A DNA stretch of 6,115 bases from Balneolaceae bacterium (GTDB lineage Bacteria > Bacteroidota > Rhodothermia > Balneolales > Balneolaceae), in assembly GCA_007123785.1 (NCBI GenBank), contig SLGL01000297.1, forward strand, positions 1-6,115, read 5' to 3'. The notes under the pieces were generated by a model. It worked only from the letters and a program-made list of their open reading frames with translations. It was not told the DNA's origin and searched no databases. This document shows positions 1 through 6,088 of this stretch, piece by piece. The translations under genes were made by a program, and so were the position numbers. Each line of letters begins with the position of its first letter. Positions within the stretch are counted from its first letter, which is position 1.

Positions 1-4
1 GGAG

Positions 5-50
5 AAAATGGTGGCGGAAACGTACCTGAGTACGTTGAGCAAACCATTTT
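5..50. repeat. Nested inverted-repeat (stem-loop) element
   Basis: An outer 8-bp arm AAAATGGT (5-12) is the exact reverse complement of ACCATTTT (43-50). Inside it, a 7-bp arm AACGTAC (19-25) pairs perfectly with GTACGTT (30-36) around a CTGA tetraloop (26-29). The two stems are separated by small internal loops (13-18 and 37-42). An alternative pairing also exists: TGAGC (36-40) matches GCTCA (63-67), so the region could refold with downstream sequence. A further 5-bp match, AACGC (57-61) with GCGTT (83-87), lies just beyond. It could be the 3' end or terminator of an upstream transcript, a structured leader, or a dispersed palindromic repeat. The sequence does not decide between these. Confidence 0.5.
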
Positions 51-120
51 TGGGACAACGCAGCTCACGGTTAAATTTCGCAGCGTTTGACAGGGTGTTT
101 TTTAAAAAAAGTTTATATTG

Positions 121-130
121 ACTTATAAGT
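121..130. promoter_or_regulatory. Candidate operator: 10-bp perfect palindrome
   Basis: ACTTATAAGT is a perfect palindrome 77 bases before the ribokinase start, immediately after a TTGAC (118-122). Its position suits a repressor or activator site. However, a 10-bp palindrome in AT-rich DNA can arise by chance, and no second copy was seen in the window. Confidence 0.2.
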
Positions 131-207
131 TGATAACAATTAGGTGCATATCGTTTTCAAATAATTTTAGTGTGAGAAATGCGGGTTAAAACATCTCCGG
201 TACAATC

Positions 208-1119
208 ATGGTCAAAAATGGAAAAATCGCTGTAATCGGTAGTTCAAACACTGACTTTGTAGTCAATGCACCTCACTTTCCAGCTCCCGGCGAAACCATT
301 CTGGGCGGACAATTTCTGATGAATCCCGGAGGCAAAGGAGCAAATCAGGCTGTGGCTGCTGCACGGCTGGGCGGTCGTGTAGCTTTTATCGGGATAACCG
401 GTGATGACTATTTCGGGTGGGAAACCCGTAAAAACCTCGTCAAAGAAGGTATAGATGTGGCAGGTCTCACCACAGACACTGATGCTCCTTCCGGCATTGC
501 GCAGATTACTGTGAATGAACAGGGCGAAAACACAATTATAGTTGCTCCAGGGGCCAACATGAATCTTCAGCCTGACGATCTTGACCGTGCATCTGACATT
601 TTTGATGACGCTGCGATTTTACTTATTCAGCTTGAAATCCCACTAAAAACCGTACTTCATGCAGCCAGAAATGGGTTTAAGTCGGGCAAAATTGTCATTC
701 TCAACCCTGCCCCAGCGACCGATTTGCCCGCTGAACTTTTTCCGAATCTGACACTGATCACCCCAAATGAACATGAAGCGGGTCAGCTTAGCGGGCAAAC
801 TGTCAACGACCCAACTTCTGCATTAAAAGCCTCAAAGATTCTTCTAAAAAAAGCTGTTAAGAACGTAATCATCACAATGGGAAAAAAAGGAGCATTTCTA
901 TATACCGGCAGGACGGAACAGATAATCCCGGCACCCGAAGTGCAACCTGTGGATACCACCGCCGCTGGTGACTGTTTTAACGGTGCCCTTGCTGTAGCTC
1001 TCGCACGCGGAGAAAATCTTGCTGATGCGGTTCGGTTTGCCGTCAATGCCGCGTCACTTTCCGTTAAGCGTCCCGGTGCTCAGAACTCTCTCCCCTATTT
1101 ATCAGAAGTAGATATTTAA
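208..1119 (+). CDS. rbsK: Ribokinase (PfkB family sugar kinase)
   Basis: Cytoplasmic kinase expected to phosphorylate D-ribose with ATP to ribose 5-phosphate, feeding the pentose phosphate pathway and nucleotide synthesis. At 303 residues it has the normal family length. Landmarks run in order. The N-terminal sugar-binding stretch GSSNTDF (11-17) contains Asp16. The glycine-rich PfkB signature GGKGANQA begins at 41. Glu143 (QLEIP) is a typical ribose contact. NEHE (187-190) is the NxxE Mg/phosphate motif, and TMGKKGA (223-229) follows. DTTAAGD (249-255) is the anion-hole motif with catalytic base Asp255. RPGAQNSLP (289-296) is the C-terminal loop associated with monovalent-cation activation. 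DTTAAGD rather than DTTGAGD is the form usual in true ribokinases. The ATG at 208 places the first beta strand correctly and no upstream in-frame start is better. No Shine-Dalgarno is visible. The next ORF starts 18 bases after the stop. Another ribose-like or deoxyribose substrate is possible. Confidence 0.93.
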   Translation: MVKNGKIAVIGSSNTDFVVNAPHFPAPGETILGGQFLMNPGGKGANQAVAAARLGGRVAFIGITGDDYFGWETRKNLVKEGIDVAGLTTDTDAPSGIAQITVNEQGENTIIVAPGANMNLQPDDLDRASDIFDDAAILLIQLEIPLKTVLHAARNGFKSGKIVILNPAPATDLPAELFPNLTLITPNEHEAGQLSGQTVNDPTSALKASKILLKKAVKNVIITMGKKGAFLYTGRTEQIIPAPEVQPVDTTAAGDCFNGALAVALARGENLADAVRFAVNAASLSVKRPGAQNSLPYLSEVDI

Positions 1120-1137
1120 CATAAATCAATCCAGATC

Positions 1138-1362
1138 ATGAAACTTATTTTTTTCTCATCACCATCTTCACACTTTAAAAACCCGGACTGGGCAGAAAGA
1201 CGTGAGATTCCCGCTCCGATAATGGATATCGAAACCGATGTATGGCTGGGCCGGCCTGAAAATGAGAGAAAACTTGTACTTTGGGAATCGTTTGATATTT
1301 ACGGAATCATGAATGACTTTTTCCATACGATGAAAAATCCTGTACTGGTGGATGCTCCATGA
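1138..1362 (+). CDS. Hypothetical 74-residue protein, possible gene remnant
   Basis: I do not recognise this protein. It starts 18 bases after ribokinase and ends 40 bases before the next gene, so it would sit inside the same transcription unit. The base composition and codon choice look like those of its neighbours, which favours real or formerly real coding sequence. It has no signal peptide or membrane segment. It is rich in aromatic and acidic residues, with Trp at 18, 36 and 49, and the segment FDIYGIMND (52-60) looks like part of a folded core. MDIETD (29-34) followed by FDIYGIM faintly recalls the start of nucleoside-hydrolase-like proteins (a D-x-E/D motif and then F-D-I-x-G). That would fit next to a ribokinase, but the Asp-Asp ribose/calcium motif of that family is absent. 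If related, it would be only an N-terminal fragment. It may also be a complete small orphan protein. Confidence 0.45.
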   Translation: MKLIFFSSPSSHFKNPDWAERREIPAPIMDIETDVWLGRPENERKLVLWESFDIYGIMNDFFHTMKNPVLVDAP

Positions 1363-1388
1363 CCTGACTTTTGATAATCCAAACTTTT

Positions 1389-1400
1389 AAACGAGCGTTT
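1389..1400. promoter_or_regulatory. Small inverted repeat just before a start codon
   Basis: AAACG (1389-1393) and CGTTT (1396-1400) are exact inverted repeats separated by AG, ending two bases before the ATG of the glycosidase-like gene. It could be an operator half-site pair for a transcription factor acting on an internal promoter. It cannot form a stable RNA hairpin because the spacer is only two bases. The site is short and chance is a fair explanation. Confidence 0.2.
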
Positions 1401-1402
1401 CC

Positions 1403-2890
1403 ATGAAAAACTTTCATCTTATACTTGCAAGCATATTTGCAGTCATCCTTTCACTCTCGTATTTCGGTTGTGATACTCCTGAAAACGGCTCATCTCCCAT
1501 TCTTTACAATGAGGCAGACAGAATCCAGCCCTACTCTGAAAATCCGTACTACTGGCAGTACAAAGGTGAACCGGTATGGCTGGTGGGAGGTTCGTGGCAG
1601 GATAATCTGTTCAATCACCCGGATGGTCTGGCCGAACATCTGGATCTGCTGGTTTCTGTTGGTGGAAATTACGCCCGCAATGTGATGAGCCACCGTAATG
1701 TGGGAAATGTTTTCGCCTATAAGCAAAATGAGGATGGATTGTTTGATCTTGATCTCTTTAACGATGAATACTGGGAACGGTTCGAAAACTTTCTGGACAT
1801 GACCTACGAACGAGACATTATCGTGCAGATCGAAATCTGGGATCCCTGGGATAAACACGCCGACCATCAGTCATTCGGTGGCTGGTCGTTTCACCCTTTC
1901 AATCCTGCCAATAATATCACCTGGACACCCGAAGGGTCCGGCCTCCCTACAGAGATCGATTTTGACCCTCAAACCAATCCTACCGATCATCCATTCTGGT
2001 ATAGTGTACCTCTGCTTAACGATAATGAGTTGTTGCTGAGCTATCAAGAGGCATACGTTGATAAACTTCTCTCCTATTCGCTGAACTATCCGCACCTTCT
2101 CTACTGTATAAACAACGAAACCGGTGAACCGAACGAATGGGGAGATTTCTGGGCCGATTATGTTCGCGATAGCGCAAATGAAGCCGGTGTGAAAATTGAA
2201 ATTACTGATATGCGCCGAAATGAAGATATCCGCAGTAACGACCACCTGCACATCTTTGATCAACCTGAACGTTATACCTTTGTTGATATCTCACAAAATA
2301 ATGCATGGAACGGCCTGGGAGAAGCTCACTATGAAAGCATCCTATATGTACGCGAACGGCTTTCAGCGCATCCCCGGCCCATCAATAATAATAAAAATTA
2401 CGGGGCGGCCCGGCATGGAGAGGAGGAATCTGTTGCCCGGATGGCTCGAATTCTTTTTGCCGGAAGTGCCAGCGCACGATTTCACCGGCCTCATCCATAC
2501 GAAGACCCGGATTACATGGAAGCCAAAAGTGATTTTGGAATGGGGTTGAGTCCGCGCGCTCAAAACATCATCCAATCGCTCCGTATGACTGTGAACGAGC
2601 TGGCACTTGAACGAACTGAGCCGCGAAACGACCTGCTATCGGACCGTGGTGAAAACGAGGCCTATCTTCTCGCTGAACCGGGCAAAATGTACGCCCTCTA
2701 CTACCCGTACGGTGGCTCAGTCGTACTGAATATGGAAAGCAGTCAGGATCAATTTGAGTATCGCTGGCTGAACCTCGATGAAGCGGAATGGAGCGAACCT
2801 GAAACGTTGGAAGTATCACCGGAAACACGCCTGAGCTCTCCGTTTGAAGGACATTGGATTGTGGTTTTAAAACAGAAACAAGAAATGTAA
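1403..2890 (+). CDS. Putative glycoside hydrolase lipoprotein (DUF4038/GH140-like barrel)
   Basis: Exported lipoprotein likely to act on a polysaccharide or glycoside. The hydrophobic signal (about 5-22) ends in a relaxed lipobox, YFGC, with acylated Cys23. The mature N-terminus (NPYYWQYKGEPVWLVGGSW, from 47) resembles the opening strand of DUF4038-type barrels. Barrel strands can be followed: VGGNYARNVM (86-95), IIVQIEIWD (139-147), LLYCINNETGE (232-242), YTFVDISQNN (291-300), PINNNKNYGA (326-335) and FAGSASARFHRP (352-363). NNE (237-239) sits at the end of a strand, where clan GH-A enzymes carry the acid/base Asn-Glu pair. From about 415 a small beta-sandwich (AYLLAEPGK, YPYGGSVVLNM, GHWIVVLK) resembles the Collagen_bind_2 domain that follows DUF4038. 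The expected nucleophile Glu on strand 7 is not evident. Family assignment is from recalled motifs; the substrate is unknown. It lies 71 bases before the quinoprotein gene and has no Shine-Dalgarno. Confidence 0.7.
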   Translation: MKNFHLILASIFAVILSLSYFGCDTPENGSSPILYNEADRIQPYSENPYYWQYKGEPVWLVGGSWQDNLFNHPDGLAEHLDLLVSVGGNYARNVMSHRNVGNVFAYKQNEDGLFDLDLFNDEYWERFENFLDMTYERDIIVQIEIWDPWDKHADHQSFGGWSFHPFNPANNITWTPEGSGLPTEIDFDPQTNPTDHPFWYSVPLLNDNELLLSYQEAYVDKLLSYSLNYPHLLYCINNETGEPNEWGDFWADYVRDSANEAGVKIEITDMRRNEDIRSNDHLHIFDQPERYTFVDISQNNAWNGLGEAHYESILYVRERLSAHPRPINNNKNYGAARHGEEESVARMARILFAGSASARFHRPHPYEDPDYMEAKSDFGMGLSPRAQNIIQSLRMTVNELALERTEPRNDLLSDRGENEAYLLAEPGKMYALYYPYGGSVVLNMESSQDQFEYRWLNLDEAEWSEPETLEVSPETRLSSPFEGHWIVVLKQKQEM

Positions 2891-2961
2891 ATTAAACACA
2901 AGCTCAGCTCCAGGGTTTAATACCTCACAAGGATCTTTAATTTATTTCTCCAAAACAATAA

Positions 2962-5127
2962 ATGAACCCCATAATCCTATATCCTCTTTCCATTATTATA
3001 TTGCTGATTTCTGCCTGTGCAACTGATGATCAGCAACCTGTCATCGATCCGGATCGTGAAGAGTACCGCACCTGGCACTCTTTTTTGGGCGATAAAGCCG
3101 CAACACAGTACTCATCCCTCACGCAGATCAACACTGAAAATGTTCACGAACTTGAGGTGGCATGGACTTTTTCCACAGGAGATCTCGTGGAAGGCGAGCG
3201 AACTGAAATTCAAGCTAACCCACTCATTATTGACGGAGTTTTGTATAGTACCTCTCCCCTGAAAAAAGCATTTGCCCTGGATGCGGCGACCGGAGAGAAA
3301 ATCTGGATGTTTGATCCGTTTGAAGGAGAAGAACCCCGTTCCAGAGGCGTAAATCGCGGATTTGCAACCTGGAGTGATTATGAAGGCAACCGACGGCTCT
3401 TTTATGTAGCCGGTCACCGCCTCTGGGCCATCGACGCCGCAACAGGTGAACCGGCCCAAGATTTTGGAGAATACGGTTCACTCGACTTTTCTGCGAATCT
3501 CGACCGCGATGCTCGTGATATTCGCGTAACTGCCACCAGCCCCGGTATTGTGTACAAGGATCTGTTGATTCACGGCTCCAGGGTTTATAATCTGGCTCCA
3601 GGGCATATCCGTGCCTTTAATGTACGAACGGGAGAGATTGAATGGATTTTTCGCACCATCCCCTACCCCGGTGATTACGGTTATGAAACATGGCCTCCCG
3701 ATGCCTGGACACGCGTGGGCAATACCAATAGCTGGCCCGGCATGAGCCTGGATGAAGAGCGTGGTATGGTGTTTATACCGGTTGCATCGCCCGGGCACGA
3801 TTTTTACGGAGGAGACCGTCTTGGGAAAAACCTGTTTGGCAGCTCCCTGGTAGCTCTGGATGCCTCATCAGGTGAACTCGTTTGGTACTATCAGTTTGTG
3901 AGGCACGACATATGGGACTACGATCCGCCGGCTGCCCCAAACCTTGTCACCATCAATCGAAATGGCCAGATGGTAGATGCAGTAGCCCAAATCACAAAAA
4001 CGGGTCATGTATTTGTGTTCAATCGCGATACCGGCGAACCTCTATTTCCGATGACAGAAGAAAAAGTGCCCCCCTCTGACCTGCGGGGAGAAGAAGTCTG
4101 GCCCACACAATCGGTCCCTGTTAAACCAAAGCCTTTTGCAAGACAGGAGTTCCGCGAAGAGGATATAACCAACATTTCAGAGAAATCTCATCAAACTGTA
4201 CTCGAACGTTTTCGTGAAATCCGTACGGAAAACCGATGGGATCCGCCAAGCAAAGAAGGCACCCTGATCTTTCCTGGCTTTGATGGCGGTGGTGAATGGG
4301 GCGGAGCGGCCTTTGATCCTGAAACCGGTATTCTCTACGTCAACTCCAACGAAATGCCATGGATTCTTGAAATGATTGAAACCGATGCAGTTGCCGATGG
4401 CCTCTCCCGTGCCGAACGGATCTACTCACTCAATTGTGCGGCTTGCCACGGCTCCAACAGAACCGGAGCTCAGCATGGTTCCAACCCATCTCTTGTAGAT
4501 ATCGGTGACCGCATGGATTTTAATGAACTTTTTGATGTGATTTATAACGGACGGGGTGTGATGCCAACCTTCAACTATCTCACTGATGATGAGATTGAGT
4601 TACTCATTGAATTTCTGAAAGACCCCGACGCACCTGAAGTTGACGCTGCTGAAATAGATATGAGCCGCGCCCCTGATGTCCCCTACACTCATACCGGCTA
4701 CAACCGCTGGTTTGATCCTGAGGGTTATCCGGTCATCAAACCACCCTGGGGTACACTAAATGCAATTGATCTGAATACCGGGGAGCATATCTGGAATATT
4801 CCGCTCGGTGAATTTGAGGAACTTACCGAGCGCGGAATTCCTCAGACTGGTACCGAAAATTATGGCGGACCTGTGGTAACTGCCGGTGGTGTACTCTTCA
4901 TTGGCGCCACCCAAGATGAAAAGTTCCGTGCATTCGATAAAAACAACGGCGAACTTCTATGGGAAACCGATCTGCCCGCGGGCGGGTATGCCACTCCTGC
5001 AGTTTATGAAGTGAATGGCCGCCAATATGTGGTAATTGCAGCGGGCGGTGGAAAAATGGGCACCAAACCCGGCGACACCTACGTTGCTTTTGCATTGCCG
5101 GATCCATTAAATTATTCCGATGATTGA
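2962..5127 (+). CDS. PQQ-dependent dehydrogenase lipoprotein with inserted cytochrome c domain
   Basis: Quinohemoprotein that should oxidise a sugar or alcohol outside the cytoplasm, passing electrons from PQQ to a c-type heme. A signal peptide ends in the lipobox ISAC (Cys19). The body is an eight-bladed quinoprotein propeller, with tryptophan-docking type repeats (A-x-D-x-x-x-G-x-x-x-W and variants) near 105, 156, 218, 298, 352, 601 and 657. PQQ-site features include SRGVNRGFATW (127-137), the GNTNSW segment (253-258, Asn256 a likely metal ligand), RHDIWDYD (314-321, Asp319 matching the usual catalytic Asp) and GGGEWGGAAFD (442-452). Between about 475 and 573 a cytochrome c domain interrupts the propeller. 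It has the heme motif CAACH (492-496) and a distal Met534 in GVMPTF, and the propeller resumes at HTGYNRWFDPEG. The adjacent-Cys disulfide of methanol dehydrogenases is absent. The 721 residues are complete, with no frameshift. No PQQ synthesis gene is in the window. Substrate is not determinable; glucose or another aldose or polyol is plausible. Confidence 0.92.
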   Translation: MNPIILYPLSIIILLISACATDDQQPVIDPDREEYRTWHSFLGDKAATQYSSLTQINTENVHELEVAWTFSTGDLVEGERTEIQANPLIIDGVLYSTSPLKKAFALDAATGEKIWMFDPFEGEEPRSRGVNRGFATWSDYEGNRRLFYVAGHRLWAIDAATGEPAQDFGEYGSLDFSANLDRDARDIRVTATSPGIVYKDLLIHGSRVYNLAPGHIRAFNVRTGEIEWIFRTIPYPGDYGYETWPPDAWTRVGNTNSWPGMSLDEERGMVFIPVASPGHDFYGGDRLGKNLFGSSLVALDASSGELVWYYQFVRHDIWDYDPPAAPNLVTINRNGQMVDAVAQITKTGHVFVFNRDTGEPLFPMTEEKVPPSDLRGEEVWPTQSVPVKPKPFARQEFREEDITNISEKSHQTVLERFREIRTENRWDPPSKEGTLIFPGFDGGGEWGGAAFDPETGILYVNSNEMPWILEMIETDAVADGLSRAERIYSLNCAACHGSNRTGAQHGSNPSLVDIGDRMDFNELFDVIYNGRGVMPTFNYLTDDEIELLIEFLKDPDAPEVDAAEIDMSRAPDVPYTHTGYNRWFDPEGYPVIKPPWGTLNAIDLNTGEHIWNIPLGEFEELTERGIPQTGTENYGGPVVTAGGVLFIGATQDEKFRAFDKNNGELLWETDLPAGGYATPAVYEVNGRQYVVIAAGGGKMGTKPGDTYVAFALPDPLNYSDD

Positions 5128-5156
5128 AAGTTCTGTTATTTCAGAAATCATCTCCC

Positions 5157-5170
5157 TATCTTTATCTTTA
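5157..5170 (+). promoter_or_regulatory. Weak Bacteroidota-type -7 promoter candidate
   Basis: The gap before the last gene contains TATCTT repeated twice in tandem, giving two overlapping TATCTTTA strings (5157-5164 and 5163-5170). Each matches the Bacteroidota TAnnTTTG -7 element except at the last base. A TTTC at 5139-5142 lies 20 bases before the second copy and could be a degenerate -33 TTTG. A 5-bp inverted repeat TTCTG/CAGAA (5131-5135, 5142-5146) lies next to it without a T-run, so it is a poor terminator. The final gene may have its own promoter, but the evidence is thin. Confidence 0.22.
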
Positions 5171-5206
5171 CAAAATATGAATTTACCTGTAATCATCTGA
5201 CTATCT

Positions 5207-5923
5207 ATGAAAAGACCTCTTGCGGCAGTGCTCATTTTAACACTGCCTTTATTCCTCTTTTCCTGTCATTATTTCCTCAGCTCATACGATGGCCCCTTGC
5301 AAGCAGCTCATGGATATGTGGATGGAGTGACTCCTGCAAATGCAAGTCTTTATAATAATCGCACGTATCCAACCGTAGAAGCCGACTGGCCGGGTCCGGG
5401 CGGAGACAAAGTCTGGCTTGCCATGAATCTTGGAGCAACAGATTTTCCGGAGTCTTCAATAGACAATCGGGCAGGCAGAGCGGGATGGCTGTTCCAGTTT
5501 AACCGAAGTCAGGGATTTCATCACAATGGACAATTGGTTACACCAAATTGGCGGGTAACGTCCATTGATGAAGACTCAGAGTGGGAACTTGAAAACGACC
5601 CCTGCCATATTCTGCTGGGTGAACCCTGGCGCATTCCCACTGTCGAGATGTTGCGGGCTTTCCGCGAAGCACCTATAAATAGAGGTGGAATGGGAGAAGG
5701 TAATAGAACGGCAGCATTTAACTCCACACTTCGGCTTCACGCCCCGGGTTTTCTTCACTCTTTTTCAGGCGACCTTCGTGATCGCGGAAATGCCGGACAT
5801 TACTGGGCAAGAGATCAGTTCAACAGTCGGCAGGGTGAAGCTTTGGGAATTGGCGAAAGCAGCGGAACATTTGGAGGTGGAAAAGCATTTGGCCGCTCTG
5901 TTCGTTGTGTAAAAGATGATTAA
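5207..5923 (+). CDS. Lipoprotein with FISUMP (Fibrobacter major paralogous) domain
   Basis: Exported lipoprotein of unknown function. The signal peptide MKRPLAAVLILTLPLFLFSC ends in the lipobox LFSC with acylated Cys20. The mature part matches the pattern of the Fibrobacter succinogenes major paralogous domain (TIGR02145). It has an early VWLAMNLGA segment (69-77), equivalent to the family's VWMAENL. A central DPCHILLGEPWRIPT (131-145) parallels the usual D-P-C-P-x-G-W-R-L-P-T. Then follow an APGF strand (179-182), a GHYWARD strand (197-203, in place of YYWSS), and the C-terminal GRSVRCVKD (229-237). Cys133 and Cys234 are the likely disulfide pair of this C-type-lectin-like fold. Such domains are usually found on secreted or surface proteins of Bacteroidota and Fibrobacter, and a binding role is often assumed but not proven. 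At 238 residues it is a single-domain version. It lies 79 bases after the quinoprotein gene, with no Shine-Dalgarno. Confidence 0.85.
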   Translation: MKRPLAAVLILTLPLFLFSCHYFLSSYDGPLQAAHGYVDGVTPANASLYNNRTYPTVEADWPGPGGDKVWLAMNLGATDFPESSIDNRAGRAGWLFQFNRSQGFHHNGQLVTPNWRVTSIDEDSEWELENDPCHILLGEPWRIPTVEMLRAFREAPINRGGMGEGNRTAAFNSTLRLHAPGFLHSFSGDLRDRGNAGHYWARDQFNSRQGEALGIGESSGTFGGGKAFGRSVRCVKDD

Positions 5924-6002
5924 CCCTGCCAATAGTTTTGAACAAAAAAACTTCATGTGGTTTTTTAAAATTTTCTCTCTCTTCATATTTTTGAATCATA
6001 AT

Positions 6003-6017
6003 AACGGGACCCGTTTT
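6003..6017 (+). terminator. Candidate intrinsic terminator
   Basis: AACGG (6003-6007) pairs with CCGTT (6011-6015) around a GAC loop, and a four-T tract (6014-6017) overlaps the end of the stem. It is 80 bases past the stop of the FISUMP lipoprotein. The stem is short and the T-run modest, so efficiency would be low. As DNA it is also a perfect inverted repeat, AACGGG-A-CCCGTT, that could serve as a protein-binding site. Confidence 0.35.
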
Positions 6018-6034
6018 ATAAGCCATAACATTTC

Positions 6035-6088
6035 AGATGCTTTTGAGTGAAAATTTCTGTATGAATTTAATTCAAAAAAAGGGCATCT
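6035..6088. other. Imperfect long hairpin
   Basis: AGATGC (6035-6040) followed by TTTT (6041-6044) pairs with AAAA (6077-6080) and GCATCT (6083-6088), with a two-base GG bulge at 6081-6082. The loop of about 32 bases contains the palindrome GAATTTAATTC (6063-6073). It could be a terminator or a regulatory leader for a gene beyond the right edge. No homologous RNA family is recognised. Confidence 0.3.

Larger units (their letters stand above)
1..207. other. Non-coding leader region upstream of ribokinase
   Basis: No convincing gene is present. Two short open frames run in from the left edge (to stops at 88-90 and 119-121), but neither gives a recognisable protein. The first 50 bases form nested inverted repeats, listed separately. 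After that comes a homopolymer stretch, TTTTTT (98-103) followed by AAAAAAA (104-110), and then AT-rich DNA. A TTGACA (87-92) resembles a -35 box, but the nearest -10-like TATATT (114-119) is 21 bases downstream, which is too far for a good sigma-70 promoter. A TAnnTTT-like string at 162-168 recalls the Bacteroidota -7 element but has no matching -33 box at the right distance. The ribokinase promoter probably lies here, but I cannot place it. Confidence 0.6.

Noticed and set aside
8..121. Open frame of 37 codons from the ATG at 8 (and another frame open from the edge to 90)
   Set aside because: Both overlap the inverted-repeat element, end in A/T homopolymers or soon after, and give no recognisable protein; non-coding structure explains the segment better.
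783..1046. Minus-strand ORF of 87 codons inside ribokinase
   Set aside because: It is antisense to a clearly conserved gene, with no family features; a shadow of the coding frame.
1490..2263. Two long minus-strand ORFs (125 and 130 codons) opposite the glycosidase-like gene
   Set aside because: The plus frame has a signal peptide, lipobox and family motifs; the antisense translations show no domain or plausible start context.
2907..3603. GCTCCAGGG at 2907, 3575 and 3595, with a 13-base match (GCTCCAGGGTTTA) between the first two
   Set aside because: Two copies lie inside the quinoprotein coding sequence, spacing is irregular, and a 13-base match in 6 kb is not far from chance expectation; not a supported repeat family.
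3112..3798. Several minus-strand ORFs (84-115 codons) opposite the quinoprotein gene
   Set aside because: They fall entirely within the conserved propeller coding region and mirror its codon bias.
4435..4449. Idea that the CAACH segment marks a fusion of two separate genes or a frameshift junction
   Set aside because: The reading frame is continuous and the propeller resumes with its expected motifs after the heme domain, so this is an in-frame domain insertion.
5131..5146. TTCTG/CAGAA inverted repeat as a terminator after the quinoprotein gene
   Set aside because: Only five base pairs, one or two of them G-C, and no T-run follows it.
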